64,000 nt of DNA, from assembly GCA_963678705.1 (NCBI GenBank), contig OY783203.1, forward strand, positions 23,728,535 to 23,792,534, in the 5' to 3' direction. Under the pieces are notes generated by a model. It was not told where the DNA came from, did not search any database, and saw only the letters and a list, made by a program, of their open reading frames with translations. Of this stretch, positions 12,400 through 25,594 are shown piece by piece. Source of the DNA: Panorpa germanica (Eukaryota > Arthropoda > Insecta > Mecoptera > Panorpidae). The first letter of the stretch is position 1. Every line of letters starts with the position of its first letter. Both the position numbers and the translations under genes were made by a program.

Positions 12400-15035
12400 A
12401 AAAAAATTGACAGTATTATCCGAAATTGGAACTCTTGCAAATTTCTAAGACTTTTGGCGTTCCTGAAATTTTCCTTGATTTTCACTGGAAAAAAGTAATC
12501 TTGTAAAATTCCAAAAACTATTTTTGCCAATATCTCCAGATATAATAATATAACCAGAAAAGATATAAAACTGAAATTTGGGGTGTGTATTAAGATCATA
12601 GTTGTGCACATTTTCCAAAAATTAGATCATCAAAATTTAAATTTAGTAGCGGCTAGAATTTTTGGAACATGTCGCAAAAAAACTAGGTCGTTGATATTTG
12701 AGACGGAAGCCCTCCATAGACGGTTATTAAAGACAAAATATAGAGAACCGCAAATTTACAGTGTCGGCGGGCGCGGCGGGTCAAAAACCAGAAACAATAA
12801 TAAACAGAGATAAAGAACTATAATTTAGTATATATTATTATATTTATATATGTTCTGGGATACAAATAAAATAGATTCCAGTGTTAAAATTTTGACAAAT
12901 TTAGTTCAGTAGTAGAGGTATGTGGGTGGGTCTAATGCTAAAATGTAAATTTCAAGCTGAAATTTAGTATACAGATTTACATTGAAATATTAATAATAAA
13001 ATTATATTAATAACTACATTTTCCTTAGTGTAACTCTTAGGCAGGGAATGCTAAATCGTATACAAGGACAACCTGTATGTTGTAAGAATGAATTTTGCAT
13101 TTTCCATAGAAGCAAAATAACTCTTTATTTTTTAAAGATCAAATTACAGCCAGCAGTAGAATTGGATAGATGGCGGATGCGCTTAGATGCAGCGCACTAC
13201 GGATCCGGATGGCTCTGTTTTTTGACATGTATTAATTTTATATATTGAATTTGATATTTTTCAATAATTTTAAATGGACCAACCTCCAGCTCATCTAATT
13301 TATTTCTATTTAGTTTGTTTCCATTCTCTACATATACCATATTCCCTGTATTGAAATTAAATTAAGTTCTATTTTTACTAAATATTTGTTTATTGTAGTT
13401 ATATGATAATTGACTTTTCAAGTACTCTTTTTCTATCTCTAATCCATTCAACTTCTGTTTTATTGCGTTTTAGTTCGTTTGGCAAAAAGGAAACCTCTGT
13501 ACCATCCTAGAGGTATTTTGGTGCAAAGTTAGTAACTGTATGTTCTGTATTATTATATTTATCTACACAGTTATGAGAAATGGTCGTCCATGCTATTTTA
13601 TTACTTTTTTCGTTTATCTTACATCTTATTTTGTTTACTATCGTTTCATTAAGTCTTTTATTTAAGCCGTTAGAAAACGGAGCATTTACTGCAGTGAAAA
13701 TAATTGGTATACATTTTTCATTTAAAAATGTTTTAAACTCTTTTGAGTTGATTCCCGAATATTGATCGCTGAGAAACATTCCAATTGTATCAGAATCTAT
13801 TACATTATTGATCAGTTTAACAAAATCATTAGCACTTTGTGTTTTAGAGGCAACGATATAAGCATATCGTGTAAAGTGGTCCACTAGAAGGTGTAAATAT
13901 CTTTTCGTCGACCGTTAGCATGTCACTGCTTTTCCAGGAGATGTTGTAATATCTCAATTTTCTCTTCATCCTGTAGAATCTCAAATCTTTCCCAAATTCA
14001 CTAATTCATTGGTCAGCATTTTATGTTTCATTTGAAAAATTTTCTATTAAAAACCTATCAGCTGTCTCATTTTTTTTTTCTCTGGCGCATTACTATTAGT
14101 GACAATAGCAGACAATATAACAGTACTAGCTAATAAAACAAATTTAAATCGTAATTTTTTCATTTTTCTTGATTTTAACTAGAAATGTCGTTTTATAAGA
14201 CAATATCTTCAATTTTATTAGGAATTGTAAATTTTTAATCAAACTTATGTGTTGCTTCTGAAATCAAAGACTTTTGTTTTAGTAATTTACATACACATTA
14301 TAGAATTACATTGTTTAACTTAAATCATACTATCCTACCTGAAATCAAAGAAACGACATTTAAAGCTTATTATTTAAATTGTCAACTCCTTTTTATCTAA
14401 TTTTATAATAACTTAACAATATGCACAGTAAATTCTGTCAACTACAAATATCAACTGTGTAAGCCGATATTCCTCACAACATCATCTATGAATCCATGAG
14501 TATATGGTAACTGTTTTACCGACAGACGAGCTTTGTACTAACTAAACAAATACAGTTTCGTTTAATTTAATTCATTATTTCAATGAATTCCTGTAGCATC
14601 GAATTGGAGGTGCAATATATCAGGGGTTGTGGTGCACTGGGAGTCGGTATTCTAAAAGGCAGCACAGCTCGGAGTAGGGGTGATGGGGGACAGAACCTAT
14701 AATGAGGTACGTACGCTACAGATCATGAACCGTGGTGCTGAATATGGGTCGACGGTGAAGTGGGATTAAAGTGAAAGAACTGAAACGATAAGGTGCTAAG
14801 TGCTAAAGCTGCTAAAGGTGCTAACCCTAAAGCGCTAAGGAGCGATTTGGAGCGTGGCTTGGGGCATTGTTCAATACAGAAATTAATTGCAGTAATTGAT
14901 GGGTTTAGATCGAAATGGGTGAAGATATATTAGCACAAAATAATTAAAGCTAATATTTTGCATTAGAATCAATTCAACGGGTAACTTTAAATTTAATCAC
15001 AAATTTTATATGCACGTCCTGATATTTTATCTGCT
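12400..15035 (+). mobile_element. Helitron-like noncoding repeat, interrupted by a gypsy remnant
   Basis: The segments 12400-13240 and 14590-15035 match, in order, the two parts of the Helitron-like copy at 25840-28599. Shared landmarks are 'gtgtgtattaagatcatagttgtgcacatttt', 'cactacggatccggatggc', 'cagatcatgaaccgtgg', 'gctaaggagcgatt' and 'attgttcaatacagaa'. Between them lies a Ty3/gypsy integrase remnant, so the retroelement probably went into an older Helitron-like copy. The expected 3' hairpin (CGTCGC...GCGACG) is not complete here; the copy degrades at 'tatatgcacgtcctg'. Confidence 0.55.
13240..13884 (-). pseudogene. Ty3/gypsy-type integrase remnant
   Basis: The minus-strand frame at 13507-13884 begins MDHFTRYAYIVASKTQSAND, the start of a retroelement integrase core. 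It continues with FLSDQYSGI (second catalytic Asp region) and a segment SNGLNKRLNETI, where the third acidic residue falls. After a frameshift the C-terminal domain is readable at about 13245-13370 (MVYVENGNKLNRNKLDELEV, then GPFKII). No LTRs, RT or gag were found, and stops and frame changes show it is dead. It interrupts a Helitron-like repeat. Confidence 0.75.
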
Positions 15036-15463
15036 TTTGTGGGGTAGTAGTGAACAATTCAATGTGTCAATACCAATACCTAATAAATTTACGATTAGGT
15101 ATGTTTATAATGAATTTAACTTGCTAACAACGACACCCAGAAAATATAACTTTGGTCTGGAGATCGGCCATTAACATTCAGCAATCAAGCATTACTGTTC
15201 TTGCCGACCATGTCGTCATATAATATTTTCATAAATGTATAAATAACATCTGGAATTTAAATTTTCCTAAAACCCATTTTTAAATTAAAGACGATGTCCT
15301 CATCGTGCGTCTCTTGCTATTCTTCATAAGCTTTAATAAGATGTTAAAAAACTAATACTAACAATGTAAACATCATTTTAATTAAAGAGTAATTAGTATT
15401 ATTGTACGGATCTAAAATGACTACTAAAAATCATTATACTAATTAATGTATTATTTGTTACAG

Positions 15464-18206
15464 ACTAACACCTTATACCGCGACATTCAGCAGGATGACC
15501 GTCTCAATCTTATGACTGACGTCATGGGATCTCATCCGACTTATCTGCAGCATTTTTTAACTACTCAGAACTATATTTTGCGTGGAGATGGTCCGCTTCC
15601 TTATGACTATAGGCATTACATTGCAATTATGGTAAATACATTATTTCAATTTCTTAATTAATTATTATTTTCTATGTATTTTCTTTTTATAACCATTCCA
15701 TTAATTCAGTCCACGTCATATAACCTCTCCGTCATATCTCTATCGATTTTTACTGAAAATTAACAGGAAATCTTTTTAAAAAGCCTTTTCAATAAGGTGT
15801 TGATCATTTTCTTCAGTCACGGTTTTTCATCATGTTATTTGGAATGTTTGGAATGAATTGTACCTACGCGAGTTAATGTTACTGTTTCGAGTGGCTTACC
15901 ATGTGACTAACTACAGCTCAATATTTAATTTAAAATACAGTTGTATAAAAATGATTTCTAGGCAGCCGGTCGTCACCAATGTAGTTATTTAATCGAGCAG
16001 CAAAAGGAGGAGTTCCTTAATCAAGGTGGAGATCCATCCTGGTTGAAAGGTCTGAACTATATCCCAAAAAAGCTCCGCGCTTTGTCCGATATCAACAAAA
16101 TATTAGCACATCGACCTTGGCTGCTTTGCAGATCGCATATCGAGGTAATTTTTTAAAATTATTGTTTATTCAAATTATTTTTGTATTTAACTTTCAACTA
16201 GAGTTAATTTTTATTTTAAAATAATTTAATTTTAGAAACTGACAAAAAGTCGTTCAAGCTGGTCTCTAGCTGAAGTTGTTCACGCTATTGTGCTTCTTGC
16301 ACATTTTCATTGTGTATCATCGTTTGTTTACGCCAGCGGAGTGCTCCAGAATGTGGATTCTGCAGGTGATGGTGCGGACGCATTTCCATTAAATGAGTCA
16401 CTAGCGCCGTCTCCCGAACCGCAAGGTAAATTGTCAATAACACTCTTCTTACATTTTATTGGTTTTTAATTTTAATTAATTTCCAGATTCTTCTAACCCT
16501 GAACCAGAAGTAGGTGTGGAAACCTTAATGGCACGCATGAAAACTCTTTCAGAATGCACTGAAGAACCAAGTCAAGTTGAATTGACAAAGCGTTTTGAGA
16601 CTGTTGAATCACAGGTATAGTATTTAAAAAACGACTAAAAAAATTCGTATGAAATAAAAATCTGTCATTTATAATTTCATACTCTTTACAGTCGGTAGAA
16701 TTGGCGGCTGCTACTGTGCCTGCAGAAATACCTGCCGAGATCGGCCCTTTAGTTGATGATGCGACCTTCTTATACCAAGATTTTGCTCGTCGTGGCATGG
16801 AAACAGAAATTGCAACTTTCCGTGTGCAGGATTATTCCTGGGAGGACCATGGCTATTCACTCGTAAATAGGTATATTCATCTTCATTGAATAATTTGAAT
16901 AATTTATTGTACCGTGTTTAAAGGTCACACAAAAGTTAGAAGCTTGAAGCAAAGTTATTACTTATATATGTATTATATATATTTTTTATTATTGAATATA
17001 TTTTTATTGCGATCTGTCATATAAACATTTTAAAATAGGTTTACAAATAAAAAAACAATATGCTCGGTATGTGTCTAGTGGCACAACCGTATGCATTATA
17101 GTTAATTTGTTTTCCACTATTTAATACTTCAAGTATATTTATGTAATGGAATATAATTTTATGTTAATTACCGTATCTTGATATGATGTACCTTGCATTA
17201 ACAGAATTATCACATATATAGTAACTTTTAATTTTGTGGCGTAAAGAGCTTATATACCCTGATTATACCCTGTTACAAAAATAAAACATTATACAGGACT
17301 TAAAAGAAAGAAATGAAATGGTTGTATTGTTGATAATGGTACTTTTCAAATATGACAGTTCTTTCCAGAAATTCTTCGTATTAAATCAAGATGTCAGACC
17401 GAATGGCAATTAATATATTTACACGTGTACCTTATTTTGTATGTTTATCAATTACTTGCGCATTGAATATGCAGGCAATTCTTTAGATTGCAGACCTTTG
17501 TCAGATTAAGTTATATGAGGTTCATGATTTACAAGTACTGTGAGACCTAGTGACCCTGTTTCTACTTCACTATTTCTTGTTATAAAGGACTTTTTTTTCT
17601 CTCACGCCAAATTCTATTGTCCATCACAATTAATAAATAAATCTTTTCTCGGGGTCATAGTGCTAATGCGGCACTGGCCACTTCGTTACTGGTTACTTGT
17701 AATTATAATATTTGAACTGACCCCATTTCATTCTAAACTTAGGTTATATAATGATGTTGGGTATCTACTGGATGAGAAGTTTCGAACTGCGTACAACTTG
17801 ACGTACTACACAATGGCAGGATGCACAGATGTGGACACTTCCCGTTTTCGTATGGCTATCTGGAACTACATTCAGTGCATGTTCGGTATCCGCCATGATG
17901 ACTATGACTACGGCGAAGTTAACCAACTTGTGGCTAGATCTCTTAAAACCTATATAAAAATGGCTGCATGCTATCCTGAACGTATCACCAAGGCTGATTT
18001 TGTTCGAGTTCTTCAGGAGTTTAGACAGAGTGAAAGGGTAATTAATTAACGTGATCTTCCATAAGTTGTATTATTTGTTATAAGATTGGATGGTTATAAT
18101 TTGGATGTTCTTATTAAAGGTACATGTCAACCTCGTTGTGCTGGAAGCTCGTATGCAGGCGGAACTCCTCTACGCACTTAGAGCTGTGATGCAGTACATG
18201 ACGTAA
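15464..18206 (+). CDS. Sesn: Sestrin (3' seven exons)
   Basis: Stress-induced cytosolic regulator that inhibits mTORC1 through GATOR2. Exons read 15464-15631, 15962-16144, 16236-16425, 16487-16614, 16692-16870, 17743-18037 and 18120-18206, each with AG/GT borders and a continuous frame. Diagnostic motifs are [14 protein letters not shown] and RHQCSYL (the alkyl-hydroperoxidase-like cysteine), [30 protein letters not shown], then the C-terminal domain [28 protein letters not shown], ending [13 protein letters not shown] and TAA. Exons 4-5 encode a variable acidic linker, as in the family. The position five residues after CSY, His in vertebrate sestrins as I recall it, appears to be Gln. The N-terminal exon(s) lie upstream of 15464 and could not be identified; the first exon given opens after a good acceptor (ttatttgttacag). 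Confidence 0.93.
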
Positions 18207-18905
18207 AAGTATTTTGACACTTAAAGATTATTCATTTATTACTACTATTAATTATAATACACACTTCAGTGTGACATATATTTATATATTACTTATAATA
18301 TTTTATTCTATTATAATAACGTTATTATATCAGTTATTTTAAAATCCATTTTCACGTAGCGCCATCTTTATTATACATACAATATTTTCGCGATAATGAT
18401 CTAAAATGAAATTTGAAGGTCGTATTGACCTAATGTTGAAATGAAAATGACTGAAAAGTAACGAGCTACAACTTTAATTTTTGGATTTTATTTTAAAAAA
18501 AAAAGAATTATAAAATACATAATGCATATTGTCCCACCATATTATACTTAGTATTTATCAATTTTCTGAATTCTTTTGTTTTAATTTACATTGCTGTATG
18601 TGACAGATTTCAATATTGTAATTTTGTTGAGTCTGTAATATTATTAACAAATTGGAAATTTTTTAAAGTTATTTAGGTTTTATAATTAAAAGAAGATCAA
18701 AAATTTTAAAATGTAAAATAATTTATTGTCTAGTGATGTTTGGTAGCTGACGAAGTTTCGGAAAAACGTAAAAATATCGCTTCAAAGTGTCAAATTCTAT
18801 TAAGGTAAACTCTGGACTAGTCTTGTATTCTAGTCGGCTGTAATATTTGTAAGTTGTGTATTTATACGAATACATGCAGCGTGTGTATTAAATAAAATAA
18901 TTCCA
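18207..18905 (+). other. Probable sestrin 3' UTR
   Basis: The A+T-rich sequence after the sestrin stop has no open frame. AATAAA-type signals ('attaaataaaataattcc') near 18888-18905 are a plausible polyadenylation site, but other AATAAA motifs occur further on. Confidence 0.4.
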
Positions 18906-20080
18906 AATATGGCCGTGAATATCAATTTGAATTATATATAATATGAAAAAAATTGTGATTGTAGATTATAATAAAAAAATCAAAAAGAAATTTTACATGA
19001 AATTGTATCAAAACTATAATATAAGATTATATTGTATAGACTATAGACAGAACATAAAATGAGTATTGCTACACTCAGATAGTACAAGATCTAGATGAAT
19101 TATTTAAAAATTGAAGTATGTTTAAAAGATAATGTTATAATTTGACTGTTTAAAGAAAAAAGTATGAATACTCTATTTTTAATTTAGTTATTTAAGAAAA
19201 TTTAAATTGTAGCGACTGACGTTTGTGGTATTTTAAAATATTATCTAACTCATTAAGAAGCTTATGACAACATTGCCTTAAACGTAAAAATGTAAGGATT
19301 TATAAATAATGTCTGGTTAAATTAATTAATTTTAAATATATTTAAAATAACAATATACTAAATAGAAATCCCATTTAATGATTTCAAAATAAAGTGTAAA
19401 AAATTAATAAACCAAAATAAACTAAATATTATTTGTTTTAGTTGAACCGAAATTAAGATAGAATCATAATTAATTAAATGTCATGACATTTTTCGTGTAG
19501 AAATTTTACTTAATAAAATACAAACTATGTATGGCTTTATAAATATTTCAAACTCAGTAATTTTGTAATAGTTATAATATGCTAGAAATACTGTTTATTA
19601 TAATCATCAAATGTATATTTTACGCTCTACATAAATTCACTATATAGCCATAAGGTATTTTTCTCGTTCAAAATAAAATTTATATCCGTATCCCGGTAAA
19701 CAATTTAGTGAAATGTCTTATTTTGTGACGTTTCTATCACTATTGCACTTCAATGATAGTTCGCATCAACTTTATCTTCATTTGTATTCTGACAGGTGGT
19801 TTCGCCATTTGTAATCGATAAAAAGACATTTTACATGAACGACTGCGAGAAACTGAACTGTAAATGATCTCTTTTATGACAAAAAGTTGTCGGTTATGGC
19901 AAAGCCAGTTTCGTTTTAGAAGAAGTGCGGACTAATGATTCCGTGAACCAAAATCTGCACCAAACAGTCTATTCATTCAAAAATTAGCCTCCTCGCTGAA
20001 GATGATTTTCTTTGGCGAAATTTGAGTCATAGACCCAAATATACCTCCATCGCCTCCTTCCTCTCGATCACTTCGAAATT
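18906..20080. other. Gene-free A+T-rich DNA
   Basis: No coding signal. At 19690-19735 the phrase 'tttagtgaaatgtctta..gtacgttt'-like sequence resembles 40185-40225 and the inverted-repeat ends near 23720 and 25110, suggesting solo ends of one TIR family. Confidence 0.35.
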
Positions 20081-21110
20081 CATTTTCGTAATAAATATTG
20101 CACCTACATACTAAATTTTATATCTATCCTACAGTTATAGAATCATTTACCACTGTCTAATTTTAGGACACTATTTTGCTCGTACCCAAGAATACATATA
20201 CTAAACTATAGCTCTCTAGCACACAACATTTCATAATTCAAGCTTTGTTGCAAACAACCCCCACCTTCCTAATGTTCTGGAATTTTGATGGTGCTATTGG
20301 CATGACAAATATGCATAATCCATGTCCAACCGCACTCTGTAACACTCTACCTCCTAACGCACCTGCTATCAAGGAAAAAATTAAGAACTATTTTGCATCT
20401 ATCTAATATTTAAAATACACAATTTTATCGTTGTACCCCTATATTGTCCTTATATTCAGTTTATCACCTCCTTCCTAATTTTACACTTTAGAAAATGTAG
20501 TTTTTAATTTATTTTCGATATTAACATTTCAATGTCAATCTGCATACTAATTTCAGCTTTGTATCTACATTTTAGGTTTTGACCTCCCACATTTAGACAA
20601 AGTAAAATTTTAGACACTGAGATATATTTTATTTGTATCCAAACACATATATAATTATACCATACCTTTGCATCTTTATTCGATATTTCAAGTCTCTAGC
20701 CAACAGCACCTGCCGCTTCTGGAATTTAGAGATTTTCTATATTTTTTCTTTAATAGCCGTCTACAGAGAGCCTGTTTCCCAAATTTCAACGTTCAACGTT
20801 TTTTTACGACATTGGCCCCACAAATTTAAGCCGGTACTGAATTAAAATTGTGGTTTTCTTATTATTATTGACAAATAGGCACAAATAATGTTATGTTCAA
20901 TAATAATGTTTTATTCAATATTTTTGACTTTTACCCTCGCACAGGGTTGTTATTTTGTTTTCCTCAATTACAGTGTATAGAGATCCTGCAAACTAAATTT
21001 CAACGTTCTAGCTCCATTCTAACTTTGCCCTCAGAAATTCGCGCCAGTAAATATACATCAGTTCATGTAGTATGTGACATCTGCAGCGCTGCACAATATT
21101 GCCATTGATG
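20080..21110 (-). mobile_element. Helitron-like noncoding repeat, degraded
   Basis: Read on the minus strand this matches the family at 25840-30160. Plus-strand landmarks are 'ctatagctctctagcacacaac', 'gccgcttctggaatttagagattttctat', 'tagccgtctacagagagcctgtttcccaaatttcaacgttc' and 'aaattcgcgccagtaaat'. Neither terminus is clear. Confidence 0.5.
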
Positions 21111-21258
21111 AAGGTGCGGAGTCTGTTGATTCAAATCTTATTATAGATTAACTCATTATACAATCTTATTTCAGTTATTGATAATGTAATTATTGCTCGT
21201 TACAAATAAAACATATGTTTTGATATTTATTTTGGTTTTATATTACAGCATATTGTTA

Positions 21259-21259
21259 C

Positions 21260-21336
<77 letters not shown>
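21259..21336. repeat. (TA)n microsatellite
   Basis: About 78 bp of TA repeats immediately downstream of the degraded Helitron-like copy. Confidence 0.97.
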
Positions 21337-21343
<7 letters not shown>

Positions 21344-21371
21344 TAACTGAAAACTTAAGAATAAATTAAAG

Positions 21372-21525
21372 AATAATTACGTATGATTTTTTTAGTTCCT
21401 TTAACCTTATTTTCATTTCTATTTCTTTAATTTGTTTCTCCAATTGTAATATGTCCATTTGTTCTTGAAATAATAATTCGCTCTGTTCCAGTTCTTTAAG
21501 TTGATTTTCTTTTTCAGAATTAAGT
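21372..21525 (-). pseudogene. Coiled-coil C-terminal fragment, possibly from a Myb/SANT-like transposon protein
   Basis: The minus strand reads an open, heptad-rich stretch of about 50 residues (SEKENQLKELEQSELLF, ...LEKQIKEIEMKIRLKELKK) ending in a stop. Such tails are common in MSANTD/zeste-like proteins encoded by or derived from Harbinger elements. The part upstream, toward 21800, is frameshifted, so I cannot confirm the N-terminal domain. Confidence 0.35.
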
Positions 21526-21539
21526 TATTTTTTGATTTA

Positions 21540-22584
21540 ATTGTATATCGTCTTCATTATATTTATCTTAATTTTTGGCTTATCTTGGTTTTGGTGTTGT
21601 GTAATTTGCAGAAGATATTAAAATGGTAATGGTATACGTAATAGATGGTGTAGGCTCGGATGTATCTGGTAAACATCACATGGACAATTTGAGTGCAGTT
21701 TTTCTAACTGATGTTTCTAAATCAATGACTGATGATGAGAGTTCTTTTCGATCTAAATTGTCTGCAAAAAGAAACGATGCTAAATTATTAAATGCTTAAA
21801 TGCTTTTGTAAATACAATTGATAATAATACTTCCTCCCCAACCTTTTGCACATAATTTTAAATAAATAAAATCTACGACAATCTAAGTCAAATCATCTAC
21901 ACGACATCTATCTAAGACAAATCTACATACTAAGATATAATTTGTTTAAGACTGTATACAAATATACAAATATGTTCTTCGTTTATATTCAAATTTTGGG
22001 TAGAAACAGAAACAAATGGCTTACGTGCAATGCAAACTCTATTCTTAAATGTTATTTAAATGGTTTAAATAAACCATATATTTGTATTTATTTTATTTTA
22101 TGTTTTTACAGTTAGGTATTACATTCTTTTACCTTAATTCTACGTTACATTGCCTTTATTAAATTTATCAAAAATGAAACTAAACTTAATCCATTTTCAA
22201 CTTCCCAAAAATATATATTCTTCTTCTCGTGTTGCTCTTCTCCTAGTCGACCACTGTAGTGCCAAATTTACTCTATATTCAACTCCATGGTTTTCTCTTT
22301 TCCTATTTGCCATCCATCTCCTTCCTCGTCTCTTCTCAGCATGTGTTTTCACTGCCATCCCTAATTTCTTCACTGCTGCCCCCACGGCTTCTCTTCCTTC
22401 TCCACTACTTCCTCTTTCTTCTCTGTATTACTGATATCTACCTCTTCTCTTTGTTGTCCTTCTCATCAGCTCTTCGTAGATTCTTTTCACAGATTTATTT
22501 TACATTCGCATGTCTCTTTTATATGCTCCAACGTCTTTATTATTTTTGCGTTTTTGCGAGAAACCGTGTTTCTCATTTCCCATT
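21540..22584. other. Intergenic DNA
   Basis: No supported gene. A pyrimidine-rich stretch at 22200-22520 opens several overlapping frames by composition alone. Confidence 0.4.
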
Positions 22585-22959
22585 CTAAACTTGAAATCAT
22601 ATATTTAAACCTAGTTGTAAATTTATTTTATCATATATTTAAACCTGTACTAAATTTATTTTATCATGTATTCAAACCTGTACGAAATTTATTTTCACGT
22701 ACATTTATAATTGGTTTGAATCTTGGCAAGTCCATATTACACAAGCCACTCTACACGTAATGATGTGTAAATTGATGGTAAATTTCACATTTTTTGGTCA
22801 ACTTTAACCTCAATAACTTCTATTTCTTATTGGTAAAATGAAATTAAAATACATTAAAAAATATAAAACAAAAGGTGTAGGTACATCCTATAATTACCCA
22901 AGGAATAGTAGATTTATTGGGTATAAATTTATAACTTCAACACATGGCAAGAAAAACAA

Positions 22960-23712
22960 ATGTAGAAATAAATTTATCATCTGACAATAGTGAAATATAT
23001 AATACTCCAATCACTTTAGACGAACTAGAATCAGCACTCCATAAAAGTAAACTGTCCAGTTCAGGTCCAGACAACATTCATAACTACTTTATCAAATATC
23101 TACACACTTAAACGAAAACAACATTCCTTAAATTCTTCAATCATATCTGGATGAACGATTAATTTCCAAGAAAATTGCAAAAAGCAATTGTATTACCTGT
23201 TCTAAGACCCGGAAAAGACGCACCCGATTAACGTCTTTAACGAACACCTTATGCAAATTGTTAGAGAAAATCTTCAGTGAATGGTTCAATATACCGTACA
23301 AACACAAAATCTTTTAGCACTAAGACAAAGTGACTTTCGCAAGAGTCATTCCACACTGGACCAAATACTCAATCTGGAAACGGAAATATTTAATACCTTT
23401 GTATATAACAGGAAAACAGTAGCAGTTTTCTTAGACATTAATAAAGCATACGATCGAAAATGGAGAAATAATATATTAAAAACAATTGAATGATGGAACA
23501 TTAAAGGTCATCTATCCCACTTCGTTAAAAATTTAATGAAGATAACAAAATTCAATATGAATTTAAATAACAATAAATCACAAGAATTTACCTCAGAAAA
23601 CGGTATTCCTCAAAGTTTAGTTCTTAGAGTAACATCGTGCTAATTTCAATAAACAACATAATCAATAACACGAATCATCCAGTGAAAGCAGGCCTTTATG
23701 CTGACGACTTAC
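22960..23712 (+). pseudogene. LINE reverse transcriptase fragment
   Basis: Across several frames the order of a Jockey-type RT is readable: ...KSKLSSSGPDNIHNYFIKY near 23045-23100, a VLPVLRPGKDAP segment near 23190-23225, LRQSDFRKSHSTLDQI and VAVFLDINKAYD at 23320-23455, an IPQS segment near 23605, and GLYADDLL (the catalytic ADD box) at about 23692-23715. Multiple stops and frame changes make it inactive. Confidence 0.8.
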
Positions 23713-23717
23713 TTCCC

Positions 23718-25112
23718 AGTAAATATTTAGTGAAATAGAATGGCTAGGTGAAGTTCGAGTCACTCGTACATTTCAATTCTAACGTTTTACAAGTTGGAGC
23801 AACAACACAGAAACCAATTTTAGTTCAAATTGATTCAAATCTGATATCTGTAGTTTTAGCAAGTTCGTTAATAGTTCAAAAGTGGTACACACAAGTCGCT
23901 TTTAGTTCAAATTGATTCCCTATCTGAACGATTTATAATTGGTGAAGATTTCAACGCGAAAAGCATTTCATGGGGGTCAAGAATAACTACAACGAAAGGC
24001 AAAGAATTGCTAGAAGCAATAAAAGAATATCAGTGTGACGCGGAATCTACTGGTAAACCCAGTAAACATTTTGGAGTCAATTCTACTTCATTTCTATTAC
24101 TTATCAGGAGTTTTTTGTCTGGAACGCGTTTGTTTTCTATTCAGTCGTTCATAGGAAAGGCCCTATTTATGAGCTACAGACATCGCAACGACGGCTCACT
24201 GCTGAATAAAAGCGACTCCGGTTTATGATTTATGACCGGAGTTATAAATTATAATTTATGCCCTGCTGTGATTGGTCAGGGATATTACATTAAAATTAAG
24301 CGGGAAGTTTAAACAGAGTATTTATTTTGAAAAATAAAATCGATTGTTATAATATATATGTATAACTTACCAAACATTTAATTTAAGAAATTTATAAATT
24401 CTTTGAACGCTATTTTATATTATTGTTTTTTTAATGCAGTATTAAAACTGATTAAAACCAAAGAACATATATTATTTCACAAAACTATCAAAATATTACA
24501 CAAAAAAACTAAGTAACTGACACGACGCTAGCACGAGCATTTGTTATCGGTGGCGTAGTTGTACCACTTGTTGAAAGGCTGTTGTATTTCGTTGGGGATG
24601 ATCAGGGGTATAAAAATTAATGGAATTCTACTTTTTAGAGTCTGCAAAATATAAATATTTAAATTAAGAAATAAATTGATGTAATATTTAGTACGGATCG
24701 TGATTTTTTTAATGAATCTTTTCCATCTTTAACAATTCTGGTTATATTAGTTTTTTACATTGTTCTGGTGATTCAAAAATCTACGATCGGCCGGTCTGCG
24801 TTAGGTTTAAAACCACTGTCTTAACAAAAGAAAAAATATTATTATGAAAAAAATTCTAACAACTAACACAAAATCTGTGACAGGTAGGGAATCAATTTGA
24901 ACAAAAGCGACTTTTGTGTACCACTTTTGACCTATTAACGAACTTGCTAAGACTACATATATCAGAATTTATTTCACAAAATCTTGACAGGTAGGGAATA
25001 AATTTGAACTAAAATTGGTTTCTGTGTCGTTGCTTCGAACTTCTAAAGCGTTAGAATTGAAATGTACGAGTGACTCGAACTTCACCAAGCCATTCTACTT
25101 CACTAAATGTTT
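23718..25112. mobile_element. Nested inverted-repeat element (TIRs about 190 bp)
   Basis: The left arm (23718-23915) and right arm (24885-25112) are inverted copies. Shared landmarks are 'tttagtgaa(a/g)tagaatggct', 'ggtgaagttcgagtcactcgtacatttcaattctaacg', 'acacagaaaccaattttagttcaaat', 'agcaagttcgttaata' and 'aaaagtggtacacac/aaa'. It starts right after the LINE ADD box, so it inserted into that LINE. The ends 'CAGTAAATATTTAGTGAA' / 'TTCACTAAATGTTTACT' match solo motifs elsewhere in the window. No transposase was recognised. Confidence 0.65.
23925..24075 (+). pseudogene. LINE endonuclease fragment
   Basis: The open stretch reads IGEDFNAKSISWGSR, then KGKELLEAIKEYQCDAESTG. This corresponds to the GDFNAKH..WGS motif and following region of the APE-type endonuclease of Jockey/R1-like LINEs. 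It is only about 50 residues long, and the downstream part is unrelated. Confidence 0.6.
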
Positions 25113-25594
25113 ACTAAAGTGGTGTCACTAATTGTGATCTTTTCTGGAGATTCCGATAATAACATACTTAAATCAGACAAATTCTGATTGTAAACAGTTG
25201 GTCTTGGTTTCGAATCTGAATTAGAAGAACTACTAACTTTTTCATTTATTATATTGCAAATTTCTGAAGATTTTCAGGTAATTATTCGATATAACTACAT
25301 CTTTTGTTTTTTACTTTGTAAAGAAACTACTGCATTTTTGGATGTTTTATTATACTTACTGTATACTCAAAACATGTCAAAATCACTATGTAATATTTAT
25401 TTTGCCACTTTTTATTAAGAAATAGAAGATATTGAGAGTTCAAGTTGACCAAAAAATGTGATATTTGACATTGGTTTTCGCATAATTTCGTTTCGTATTG
25501 GCCAGTGTAATACTTACTTCCCAAGATTCAAACCAACTATAAATATGATAAAATAAATTTACAAAAGGTTTAAATATATGATTTATAAATATTC

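Noticed and set aside
17540..17742. Extension of the sestrin exon to an upstream ATG at 17540
   Set aside because: This stretch is intron; the acceptor at 17741-17742 restores the conserved frame from the previous exon.
22150..22588. Several overlapping frames of 60-110 codons
   Set aside because: They overlap on both strands in a pyrimidine-rich stretch; the translation is low complexity.
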